This document shows, piece after piece, positions 7,737-15,884 of a stretch of DNA of 45,112 nt. Made by a program: the position numbers and the translations under genes. The notes beneath the pieces are model-generated. The model had not been told where the DNA came from. It worked only from the letters and a program-made list of their open reading frames with translations, and made no database searches. This DNA is from an uncultured Prevotellaceae bacterium. GTDB taxonomy: Bacteria; Bacteroidota; Bacteroidia; Bacteroidales; Bacteroidaceae. The stretch lies in NCBI GenBank assembly GCA_900320045.1, contig ONQT01000020.1, positions 2,074 through 47,185 on the forward strand. The letters are read 5' to 3'. Every line of letters starts with the position of its first letter. Position 1 is the first letter of the stretch.

Positions 7737-8584
7737 TTTTCTACCTTGGATGTCATGGGGTTACGCAGTCCCTTGTAGCCAGTAAGATAGGCTTTGGCGG
7801 TACCGAAAGAGAGGAACATGTCCAGACGTACGGGCAGGTGGTTCTCGTCGTCAGTGACGTAGAAGCGGATGAGCTCGTGGTTCTTGTTGTCCTCGCGCTG
7901 TATGAACGAGAACACCAGACAGCGATACTTGTTGGAGGAGTTCTTCATCTTCAGCGTCGTCTTGCCACCATATTTCAGCCATGCGTTGGCCACCTTCAGT
8001 CCGTCGGCAATGGGCAGGGGAATCTTCTCGCCTTCGGTCAGCTCGTCGGCATTGAAGTTACGGGCACGGAGGTAGATGCTCATCATGTCGTAGAGGCAGT
8101 TCTTGTATTCGGCCTCTTTCCACAGATGGTCGCCGCTACTGGTAATCTCGTGCATCTTCACGTGGCAGTTGTTGTTGGGATAGGTGTACCATATCTCATC
8201 CACGTAGTAGCGCTTGCCTTCACGGGCACCCTTGCGGAAATAGAGCGGTGCCACGTTCATATCGGTATAGCACAACAGGGTGTCGCGCATAACGAACATG
8301 TTGTCCAGCTTTTCATTGCCACGAGTGGTGAGACTGCTGCGATACGCGTCTTGTCCTTTGTAGTTGGACGTGACGGTAGACATCGATGCCGTTCCGACCT
8401 TAAACCATACGAATTTCCAGTTGAAGTAGAGGTCATAGCTGACGAACTCGCCATTTCCGAAGGCGGTATTCTTAATGCCACACTGTGAGAAGGTATGGAC
8501 AGGCAGCAACGCCAGAAGACCTATCAGCATGAGGCGGCAAATCTTGCTGCCTCTGCGGTTGTTCTTGTGCATGTTATCTTTCAT
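7733..8584 (-). CDS. DUF3108 domain protein, exported
   Basis: The 283-residue product has a basic N-terminus and a hydrophobic stretch (CRLMLIGLLALLPVHTFSQ) that looks like a signal peptide, so it should reach the periplasm or outer membrane. The mature part (FGNGEFVSYDLYFNWKFVWFKVGTASM onward) matches the DUF3108 pattern, a family of beta-rich periplasmic proteins of unknown function. An alternative start is the Met at codon 5. It sits 21 bp after the Ig-like lipoprotein gene and overlaps the nuclease gene by 4 bp. Confidence 0.85.
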   Translation of the reverse strand: MKDNMHKNNRRGSKICRLMLIGLLALLPVHTFSQCGIKNTAFGNGEFVSYDLYFNWKFVWFKVGTASMSTVTSNYKGQDAYRSSLTTRGNEKLDNMFVMRDTLLCYTDMNVAPLYFRKGAREGKRYYVDEIWYTYPNNNCHVKMHEITSSGDHLWKEAEYKNCLYDMMSIYLRARNFNADELTEGEKIPLPIADGLKVANAWLKYGGKTTLKMKNSSNKYRCLVFSFIQREDNKNHELIRFYVTDDENHLPVRLDMFLSFGTAKAYLTGYKGLRNPMTSKVEK

Positions 8585-8605
8585 ATGCTTGGTGTCTTTT
8601 GAGTG

Positions 8606-10597
8606 TTATTTCTTAGGAATGTATTGAATGCCCAACTGGGCGGCACGCTCGGCATTACGATTCGTGACGGTGCGCTTCTTGTCTGTCTTCTGCTTGATGA
8701 GTGCACCAGGCTTCTGACGATTGCGCGGCACGGCCGTCAAGTTCCACGACTGCGTGAGGTCCCACTTGGCCTTGGCCTCGATGGTGCCGGGGTAGTAATA
8801 GACATCCTCAGGTTGCTGGTCGGCCTCATAGTTGCCGGTGTCCCAAACGCCATTGCCGTTGCGGTCGGCAAAGGCTCGCAGGTAGTAGGTGCCGGGGGCC
8901 AGATAGAAGAACTGTGCCGTACCATCCTTGTCGCCTTTGACATGCTTGACGACCTTGTCGGCTTTGTCCAACAGCTGTACCACGATGTTGCTATCCTGCG
9001 TGCCGCTCAGGTGCAGAAGGAGCGAAGAGTATTCGTCGAGCGTCTTCACCTTGATGCCTTGCTTGTATTCTTTCGACGCTAAGCCGTAGATGTCGACGAA
9101 GGCGGCAGAGTCCACCTCGAAGCTATATTCACGCCCTGGTTGCCAATCGGCGAAGACCTCATAGCGACGCAGTACGGAGTCTTGCTGTTGGAAGACAAAG
9201 GGCGTCCTGTACCAGAGGGAGTCAATCATGGAATAAAGGTGAATGGCTGCCGTATCCAACTTAGCCAGCGGACTGGGTATTTCGATAAAGATGGAGCGGT
9301 CGGGGTCCATGGACTGAGCTATTTGGTACTGAGGTTCCAGAGGCTTGACAGGATAGATGCTGTCGTAAGGCTCTTCGCGCTTTTTCTTTTTTTCCTGTTC
9401 CTTCTGCCATTCTTCAAAGGCTTTCTGATCTGCCTTCAGCCGTTTGGCATAGGGTGTCTTGGCCAATGCTTCGATGGTATCGGTTTGCATGACCAGCTGT
9501 CCCAACGTGTCCGTCATCCAGTAGTCCATGGCGAAGCGCAGCGTGTCCTGATGAATCAGCGTAGTATCGCGCAACCAGTAGGTCAATGAGTCCTTCTTGG
9601 TACTGCTCTCTATGATGAAGGCATCGTCAGCCGCAAAGTTCAGACCGCGAATGACAGGCAGTTCCTTGTGGCCATAGCTGAAGAAGATGTTGATGCGGTC
9701 AGGATCCTTGCGCTCTGTCTTCAGCAGATAGCGGTTAGTCTGTTCCTCTTGGAAGGCCAGAAGTACGATGTCATCCGGAAAGTAATGCATGTACGACACT
9801 TGTGCTATGCTGTCAATATGCAGGGCATCGTGCCAGATGGTGTCCTGGCGGACGTCGAGCTTGGCAGAAGGCTGGTAGGTGTTGTGCGAGTAGGCCAGCA
9901 TCTCACTCTTTTGGGAGAACTGGTAGTTATCATCAGCATCCTGCAGGGCATAGACACGGTATTCGCCAGACGCCACACCCTTGATACAAAAGTGTCCGTT
10001 GGCATCGGTCCGGGCCACGCGCAGTAGTGGTTTGGTGCGGAAGGCCGAGTCAGAGAGATCGTCATAGAGTCCTACCAGAATGCTCTTGATGGGTTCCAGA
10101 TTCGAAGCATTAATAACCACGCCCGATACTTCCATCGTATCAATCTCGCTGCCCGTAGAGAAGGTATAGGTGTAGTTGCCTAACGGATTGTCTTCGTTGA
10201 AGTCGGTGATGGCATCGCTGAAGTCGATGGTATAGGTCGTGTTGGGCTTCAGCGAGTCCTTGAGTTCCACCACCAGTCGCTTGCCCTTTACCTTGATGTC
10301 GGGCATCTCCATCTGTGGCGGTGAAACGATGACGTTTTGCGAAGCATCGGCCACCTTGATGTACTCGTCGAAGTAGATGTTGACCTTCCGCGATGTGACA
10401 TTCGTCTCACGGTCTCCAGGAGTGCTATGCAGTACTCGTGGAGGTGTCTCGTCATACCAGCCTCCGTCGGGGGTTCCCATTCTGGCACAACTGAAGAAAA
10501 TGAGCAATGAAGAAATGGAGAACACGAGAAAAAGCGCTCTCAGATTCCAGTATCTCCTTTTCCTTTCAGTATTACTTAAATCTCTCATTTTTTTCAT
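8606..10597 (-). CDS. Ig-like (Big_5/SbsA-type) domain lipoprotein
   Basis: The 663-residue protein starts with a basic segment and a hydrophobic helix ending in LIFFSCARMGTPDGG, a plausible lipobox with Cys near residue 37. An Ig-like Big_5 domain follows (ETPPRVLHSTPGDRETNVTSRKVNIYFDEYI...TYTIDFSDAITDFNEDN, ~50-150), then a carboxypeptidase-regulatory-like segment (GVVINASNLEPIKSILVGLYD...GHFCIKGVASGEYRVYALQD, ~160-225). A charged EEWQKEQEKKKKREE stretch near 395 probably forms a helix. The C-terminus (GTYYLRAFADRNGNGVWDTG) is another beta-rich repeat. It is probably an outer-membrane-anchored protein of unknown function. Its start overlaps the GH3 stop as ATGA. Confidence 0.85.
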   Translation of the reverse strand: MKKMRDLSNTERKRRYWNLRALFLVFSISSLLIFFSCARMGTPDGGWYDETPPRVLHSTPGDRETNVTSRKVNIYFDEYIKVADASQNVIVSPPQMEMPDIKVKGKRLVVELKDSLKPNTTYTIDFSDAITDFNEDNPLGNYTYTFSTGSEIDTMEVSGVVINASNLEPIKSILVGLYDDLSDSAFRTKPLLRVARTDANGHFCIKGVASGEYRVYALQDADDNYQFSQKSEMLAYSHNTYQPSAKLDVRQDTIWHDALHIDSIAQVSYMHYFPDDIVLLAFQEEQTNRYLLKTERKDPDRINIFFSYGHKELPVIRGLNFAADDAFIIESSTKKDSLTYWLRDTTLIHQDTLRFAMDYWMTDTLGQLVMQTDTIEALAKTPYAKRLKADQKAFEEWQKEQEKKKKREEPYDSIYPVKPLEPQYQIAQSMDPDRSIFIEIPSPLAKLDTAAIHLYSMIDSLWYRTPFVFQQQDSVLRRYEVFADWQPGREYSFEVDSAAFVDIYGLASKEYKQGIKVKTLDEYSSLLLHLSGTQDSNIVVQLLDKADKVVKHVKGDKDGTAQFFYLAPGTYYLRAFADRNGNGVWDTGNYEADQQPEDVYYYPGTIEAKAKWDLTQSWNLTAVPRNRQKPGALIKQKTDKKRTVTNRNAERAAQLGIQYIPKK

Positions 10598-12099
10598 TTC
10601 TCACTTCTTTCATTTAACAGCAGAAGTTGTTCTATGTGTTCACGAGTATTGCTCAGTCGTGGCACTTTGTGCTGTCCGCCCAATTTGCCGCGCAGCTTCA
10701 ACCAGTCGTTGAACAGTCCCTGGCGGGCCGGAATGATTTCCAGATGCTGCAGGGTGATGTCCTTGTAGCGCTTGGCTTCATAGTCGCTGTTCAGCTCCTG
10801 CAGCCTCTTGTCCAGCAGCGAGGCGAATTGTGCCAAGTCGTTCGGCGACTTGGAGAACTCGATGAGCCACTGGTGGCGACACTTGGCGTTGGTATCCATA
10901 AAGACGGGAGCTGCCGTATATTCCAACACTTCGGCGCCAGTCTGCTCGCAGGCATAGGCTAAGCCTTGTTCGGCATTGTCGACGATGAGCTCCTCGCCGA
11001 AGGCATTGATGAAACTCTTGGTGCGGCCGCTGATGACAAACTTATATGGATTGGTGCTGGTGAAGCGAACAGTATCGCCTATCATGTAGCGCCACAAGCC
11101 ACACGATGTCGAGATAATCATGGCGTAGTTCTTGTCCTTCTCTACGCCCCAGAGCGGTACGATATCGCCGCCGTCCATCGGTTGGAACTCATAGAACACT
11201 CCATAGTCCAGCATCAACAGCATCGACTTGTCTGTCGGGTCGTCCTGAAGTCCGAAGAATCCCTCGCTGGCATTATAGGTTTCCATATAGTGCATGTTGG
11301 GCGAGGTGATGAGCTGCTCGTATTGTTTGCGATAAGGCGTGAAGGCTACTCCGCCGTGGAAGAACACTTCCAGATTGGGCCACACTTCTTCGAGATGTGT
11401 CTTACCGGTTATCTCCATCATGCAGTTCAAGACGGAGAGCATCCATGACGGCACGCCGCTGATGTTGGTGACATTCTTCGTCATCGCTTCGCGGGCAATC
11501 CTTTCACGCTTGATCTCAAAATCAGAGAGCAGGGCCGTTTCTTTCTTCGGCACTCGTACCAAGTTGGCCAAGGGATTGATGTTCTCTATCAAAATAGCCG
11601 AAAGGTCGCCTACCAGCGAACCGGGGAGGTTGTAGTTGGGGGCATGGCTTCCGCCCAGGATGAGCGCCCTGCCGTCGAACAGTCGCGACTGGGGATTGTT
11701 GCGAAGATAGAGTGCCACAGAGTCGAAGCCGCCGGCATAATGGATCTTCTGTAAGCCCTCGTCGCTGACGGGGATGAACTTCGACTTGTCATTGGTGGTG
11801 CCGCTTGACTTGGCATACCATTTGATGCGTCCCGGCCACAGAATATCCTTTTCACCATGACGCATGCGGTCAATCTGTCCTTTCAGCTCCTCGTAGGTAT
11901 TTACAGGGTTATGCTTGACAAAGTCTTCATACCCCTTTGTTGTTGCAAAAGCGTGTTCACGGCCATATTCCGTGTGCTTGGCGGCATGGATGAGGTGGTG
12001 CAACACATTTCGTTGCAACTGCTCACCTTGGGACTGGTGTTTCTCCAATTCCCTCATGCGTGGTGCGAAGACAGGCCGTACTAATTTTGTTAAACCCAT
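10594..12099 (-). CDS. GH3 family acyl-adenylate-forming protein
   Basis: The 501-residue protein matches the GH3 superfamily, named for plant auxin-responsive acyl-acid amido synthetases. Visible family features are WYAKSSGTTNDKSKFIPVS (P-loop-like nucleotide motif, ~95-113), YNASEGFFGLQDDP (~278-291) and the WRYMIGDTVRFTS / ISGRTKSFINAFGEELIVDNAE segments of the hinge. Plant members join an acyl-AMP to an amino acid; bacterial substrates are not established. A -7 element (TACCTTTG, read on the minus strand at 12131-12124) lies just upstream, so this is the likely first gene of the run down to the helicase. The downstream overlap with the lipoprotein gene is 4 bp. Confidence 0.9.
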   Translation of the reverse strand: MGLTKLVRPVFAPRMRELEKHQSQGEQLQRNVLHHLIHAAKHTEYGREHAFATTKGYEDFVKHNPVNTYEELKGQIDRMRHGEKDILWPGRIKWYAKSSGTTNDKSKFIPVSDEGLQKIHYAGGFDSVALYLRNNPQSRLFDGRALILGGSHAPNYNLPGSLVGDLSAILIENINPLANLVRVPKKETALLSDFEIKRERIAREAMTKNVTNISGVPSWMLSVLNCMMEITGKTHLEEVWPNLEVFFHGGVAFTPYRKQYEQLITSPNMHYMETYNASEGFFGLQDDPTDKSMLLMLDYGVFYEFQPMDGGDIVPLWGVEKDKNYAMIISTSCGLWRYMIGDTVRFTSTNPYKFVISGRTKSFINAFGEELIVDNAEQGLAYACEQTGAEVLEYTAAPVFMDTNAKCRHQWLIEFSKSPNDLAQFASLLDKRLQELNSDYEAKRYKDITLQHLEIIPARQGLFNDWLKLRGKLGGQHKVPRLSNTREHIEQLLLLNERSEK

Positions 12100-12123
12100 G
12101 TTTAAATATCAATTATTCGCAGA

Positions 12124-12131
12124 CAAAGGTA
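12124..12131 (-). promoter_or_regulatory. -7 promoter element for the GH3 operon
   Basis: TACCTTTG on the minus strand, a perfect TAnnTTTG match about 25 bp before the GH3 ATG. I do not find an exact TTTG at the expected -33 distance, so the -33 element is weak or absent. Confidence 0.5.
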
Positions 12132-12178
12132 ATATAATCTTTAGTAAATAGCAGGGAAATTACGATTTTTAACACCCC

Positions 12179-13813
12179 TTAGGGCGCTGGTTGATAGAGG
12201 GTGAGGTGTTCGTTGTCCACCATCATCCGGTAGTGATGCGTATTCATCCACTGCTTCAGCTGTTCCTGAACGCCTTCCGTCTCTTCGTCGAGGTTAAAGT
12301 ATTCCTGGTTGAGGAAGACTACTACAGGCAGTTGATGGTATTTCTGTTCCTGTCGGTTGAGCTGCTTTGTTAATAAATCGCCGGTTATTTCCTCCAAGTG
12401 CGTATTGCCGAGGTAGGGCAGCGTCTCCGTAGCGTAGAATATCTCAGAGGCTTGATTGCCCAACAGCAGCAGACGATTGTCAGCAGTGTACTGACGTATG
12501 CAAGGAATGATGTGGCGGTAGTCGTCCGCTTTCGCAGGCGAAGTGAAGGTGTTCAACACATTGCCTGCCACCTGTTCGGTGCATTGCCAGCGGGGTATGG
12601 TCTCACCATAGGGTTTCGACAGTGTTTTCCAGATAAGGATGACGGCAATGTAGATACTACATATCAAGACGCCGCGGCGCAGGATGTGGCTGGCATGATA
12701 AACACCCACGACAGCGGGGATGATGAGCAAGGCTCCCGACCAGTGGAAGAGGCTGGCAATGCCGATGTTGTTGCCAAAGGGGAAGATATAGGTGCCCAGT
12801 ACGATGAAAGCCGCAATGAGCTTGTCTTCCTTGGGTGTGATAGCATAGAAAATCGGTGCGCAGGCCAGGGTGTAAAGTGAGATGGCGCTGAGGTATGGCA
12901 GGCTGGTGGCAATGAGCACCAGGGAGGCGGCAATCAGGAAGATGCGCAGGATGGTGCCAGCCTTGGCGTTCAGTCGACTGCTCTGGATATACAGTGCACC
13001 CAAGCCGATGATGGCGAGTATCTGCAGAATGATGTTCACATAATCCTTAAAATAAACAATGATCATGTTGAAGAACGAATAGGATGTCTCACCTTCGTTG
13101 TAATAGGCAAAGGCTTCTTCAAGACCTTCCCAGAAGAGTGACAGATGTCCTAATGCCGTCATCACGGCGAGCAACAGCACACAACCGGTGACCATACCTC
13201 CGAGCATCGTTCCACCCAGTCGGACGGCCAGGGGACGCTGGTGGGTGGACAGTGTATAGACGATAGGCACGAGGATCAGCCATACCAATGCTGTGTTTCC
13301 GGTGCGGACAAAGAAGCAGAGTCCCAGAATGAAGCCTGAAAGGAAGGTCCACAGCAGCGGTTTGTCGTATAACGATTTCGCATAGCACCAGGCGGCCAGT
13401 GCCAGGAAGAAGAAAGTCAGCGTGAAGTAATGGAAGGTGATGGCTACGGAAGGAAAGAGGAAACTCATGGCGATGGCCAATACTGCCGAGTGCGTATTCA
13501 TCAGTTGTCGCTCAAAGGCCTTAAAGACAAAGAAGATAGCAGCCGTCAATGTCAGTGCCTCCAGGAAACGGAAGCCCATGACACCGGTATCGCCCAACCA
13601 TTGATACCAAACGCCTCCAATAAGCCCCGTCAGGTAGTAGTTGAAGCTGTAAGGCATCACGTCGGGATGCGTGAAGATGTTCTGATAGAAGGTATTCGAC
13701 GCTCCTAAGTCGACGTGGTCAATACCTTGAAAACTGATGAGCAGCCGATAGATAAACCCTGCCAGCAGCGTCAGGTAGATATAGTGGTTGTTTACACGCT
13801 TTTTGTTGTCCAT
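12179..13813 (-). CDS. polytopic membrane protein, GT-C/GT39-like
   Basis: The 544-residue protein has about eleven or twelve hydrophobic segments up to residue ~410, then a ~130-residue soluble domain. The first extracytoplasmic loop (FQGIDHVDLGASNTFYQNIF) has the acidic pattern expected at the active site of GT-C glycosyltransferases, which take sugars from polyprenyl-phosphate donors. This supports the GT39/ArnT-like call without proving it. The C-terminal soluble part (LLLLGNQASEIFYATETLPYLGN...) is not recognised. It follows the LtaS-like gene on the same strand by 6 bp and is probably co-transcribed with it, suggesting joint modification of an envelope glycan or lipid. Confidence 0.65.
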   Translation of the reverse strand: MDNKKRVNNHYIYLTLLAGFIYRLLISFQGIDHVDLGASNTFYQNIFTHPDVMPYSFNYYLTGLIGGVWYQWLGDTGVMGFRFLEALTLTAAIFFVFKAFERQLMNTHSAVLAIAMSFLFPSVAITFHYFTLTFFFLALAAWCYAKSLYDKPLLWTFLSGFILGLCFFVRTGNTALVWLILVPIVYTLSTHQRPLAVRLGGTMLGGMVTGCVLLLAVMTALGHLSLFWEGLEEAFAYYNEGETSYSFFNMIIVYFKDYVNIILQILAIIGLGALYIQSSRLNAKAGTILRIFLIAASLVLIATSLPYLSAISLYTLACAPIFYAITPKEDKLIAAFIVLGTYIFPFGNNIGIASLFHWSGALLIIPAVVGVYHASHILRRGVLICSIYIAVILIWKTLSKPYGETIPRWQCTEQVAGNVLNTFTSPAKADDYRHIIPCIRQYTADNRLLLLGNQASEIFYATETLPYLGNTHLEEITGDLLTKQLNRQEQKYHQLPVVVFLNQEYFNLDEETEGVQEQLKQWMNTHHYRMMVDNEHLTLYQPAP

Positions 13814-13819
13814 AATAGC

Positions 13820-15784
13820 TTATTTGTTAGGTTGCAGACGGTCTTGTGTCATGCGTTCCATATATTGTTGTATGATAGCTTTCAGTTCACGTTCCATTTG
13901 TGGTTGCTGAGGCCGTTGTCCTGCCACGTTATGTTGCAAGAGCGAGTCTTCCAGTTCATAGACGGCTCGTGTATTTGTGCCGTCGAACTGCAACAGCAGT
14001 CCGTGTTTGATGTATTGGTAGATGCCTCCTAAGTAGTTGACGGCCCATGTGTCGTCCTTGGGCGTGTTCAGCAGGTCGATGCCGAAACCGAAGTAGGGTT
14101 CGTCGTAGTGCAGCATGCCCATGACAGTCGGAAGAATGTCAATCTGCTGGGCAATCTTGTCTTGTATCTCGGGCTGTCTGCTGCCGTCAGCTTCAAAGAT
14201 GATAATCGGAGAATAGAAACCTCCCAAATCCGTCTGATAGAAAGCATGGTCGCTGTCGTTGGTATGGTCGCTGGTAATCACGAAAATGGTATTATTGAAC
14301 CACGGCTCTTTGCTGGCCTTCTCGAAGAACTTACGCAGCGACATATCGGTATAGCGGATGCACTTATGGATAGGCAGGTGCTCCTCAGGATAGACATCCT
14401 TGTATTGCTCGGGAATGACGTAGGGATTATGGCTTGTTGCGGTGAAGATGGCTGTCATGAACGGTTCTTTCATCTCCGACATTTTTGCGGCATAGTACTG
14501 CATGAACGGCTCGTCCCAAATAGCCCAGGTGCCGTCAAAGTCGGCATCGCCGCCAAAGCGGTTATCGCTCACATAGTCTTCGCGGCCATAGTATTGCTGG
14601 AACCCTGTGGCTCGGGCAAAGGCCATAAAGCCCATGGAACCACGCTGGGCACCGTGGAAGAAGGCCGTCTTGTAGCCTTTCTTATCCAGAAGACCAGCAA
14701 TGCCCGTCACCTGATTCATGGATGAGGGAGTGAGGAAGAACGGTTCGATGAACATCGGAATAGAAGACAATACGGAGGGCATGCCGTCAATGCTTTTCCG
14801 ACCGTTACAATAGGAATATTTAAAGGAAATGCTCTTGTTGATGAGCGAATCCACAAAAGGCGTATATCCTTTGTACTGACTGTTGTCCAGAGTCTTGTTG
14901 AGCGCTCCGATGTATTCGCGTCCAAAGCTCTCAATGATGAATACCACAACGTTTTTCTTCGTCATGGCCACAGAGTCGTGGGGAACATGAATTGGCTGAT
15001 ACACGGCGGCCAACTCCGTCTCGCTCTTGAAATATTCAGGAACAACAAATGTCGCCTTGCCAATGGTGCGATAGAGCGAGAAGGGAGTGTTGAGCACCAA
15101 GGCCGCTTCAATGGGACGATTGGCATATTGGTTGGCGTTCGAGATGGTGATGGGTCGTACGGCCGTTGTGAAGCCGCCGCGGATTCCTGCCACCACAAAG
15201 GGTGCAAAGGCGGCCAGTGACAACAATGTGGCCAGGTCATACTGCCACCATACCAGTTCTTTTGCCTTCAGTTTTGTTGTCCGATAGCATTTATACAATG
15301 CCCACATCAACACGACGAAAGCGATGATAAGGTAGAAGTGGTGTAACGCCTCTGTCAAGAAAATACCACCGAGGTTGTTCTCGTTGGAGAACTCGTTGAA
15401 GACCGTGGTAGTGGTACGCCGCATGGTATAAGGAAAGTAGACGGCATCGCAGAGGTTGACGGCCAGCGCCAATCCGTTCACCACGAGAAACAAGGCACGA
15501 CAAATTTTTTGATAAACGGCAGTCTCCTTGTAGTGCACAGGCAGCAGCATCAGGACGATATATGGAATGTTGGTCACCAGAATGGCGCTGGTGTCAAACA
15601 CCAGTCCTCCGCCCAGCATTTCCATGAAGTGCGAGAAAGTCAGTCCCTGTGCTAAAAAGCTCCAGTTCTCCAGCAGGTAGATCATACGTGCCAAGAAATA
15701 GACAATATATACGAGCAGCAAATTGTATAGGATAGTTGCTGCCGGCGTTATCAGGGGCTTGAATGTTTTTAAAGACATATTCAT
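13820..15784 (-). CDS. LTA-synthase-like membrane phosphotransferase (sulfatase superfamily) 1
   Basis: The 654-residue protein has five N-terminal membrane helices (~15-200), then an extracytoplasmic sulfatase/alkaline-phosphatase domain (~280-610). Metal and active-site segments: VVVFIIESFGREY (Glu), YCNGRKSIDGMPSVLSSIP, where the nucleophile position appears to be Ser rather than the usual Thr, and FVITSDHTNDSDH (Asp-His). Gram-negative relatives transfer phosphoglycerol or phosphoethanolamine to glycans or lipids; lipoteichoic acid itself is not expected here. A TACCTTTG -7 box at 15796-15789 puts the start of transcription at or next to the first ATG, so the mRNA is leaderless or translation starts at the Met at 15778. 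It is followed by the GT-C-like gene. Confidence 0.88.
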   Translation of the reverse strand: MNMSLKTFKPLITPAATILYNLLLVYIVYFLARMIYLLENWSFLAQGLTFSHFMEMLGGGLVFDTSAILVTNIPYIVLMLLPVHYKETAVYQKICRALFLVVNGLALAVNLCDAVYFPYTMRRTTTTVFNEFSNENNLGGIFLTEALHHFYLIIAFVVLMWALYKCYRTTKLKAKELVWWQYDLATLLSLAAFAPFVVAGIRGGFTTAVRPITISNANQYANRPIEAALVLNTPFSLYRTIGKATFVVPEYFKSETELAAVYQPIHVPHDSVAMTKKNVVVFIIESFGREYIGALNKTLDNSQYKGYTPFVDSLINKSISFKYSYCNGRKSIDGMPSVLSSIPMFIEPFFLTPSSMNQVTGIAGLLDKKGYKTAFFHGAQRGSMGFMAFARATGFQQYYGREDYVSDNRFGGDADFDGTWAIWDEPFMQYYAAKMSEMKEPFMTAIFTATSHNPYVIPEQYKDVYPEEHLPIHKCIRYTDMSLRKFFEKASKEPWFNNTIFVITSDHTNDSDHAFYQTDLGGFYSPIIIFEADGSRQPEIQDKIAQQIDILPTVMGMLHYDEPYFGFGIDLLNTPKDDTWAVNYLGGIYQYIKHGLLLQFDGTNTRAVYELEDSLLQHNVAGQRPQQPQMERELKAIIQQYMERMTQDRLQPNK

Positions 15785-15788
15785 GTTG

Positions 15789-15796
15789 CAAAGGTA
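15789..15796 (-). promoter_or_regulatory. -7 element of the LtaS-like gene 1
   Basis: TACCTTTG on the minus strand ending five bases before the annotated ATG (15784). No exact -33 TTTG at the standard spacing. The closeness implies a leaderless or near-leaderless transcript. Confidence 0.5.
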
Positions 15797-15798
15797 CT

Positions 15799-15836
15799 AA
15801 AAATATGCTAATAAAGAAGAGCAAACGCATATTTTT
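15799..15836. promoter_or_regulatory. 10-bp perfect inverted repeat between divergent LtaS-like genes
   Basis: The arms aaaaatatgc (15799-15808) and gcatattttt (15827-15836) are perfect reverse complements separated by 18 bp. They lie between the minus-strand -7 box (15789-15796) and the plus-strand -7 box (15850-15857), the right place for an operator that controls both LtaS-like genes. Confidence 0.45.
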
Positions 15837-15849
15837 CATATTTTTTTTG

Positions 15850-15857
15850 TACTTTTG
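15850..15857 (+). promoter_or_regulatory. -7 element of the LtaS-like gene 2
   Basis: TACTTTTG, a TAnnTTTG match 28 bp before the ATG at 15885. The -33 region lacks an exact TTTG. Confidence 0.45.
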
Positions 15858-15884
15858 CCACCAACTTCAATTTCAGAATAGGAT

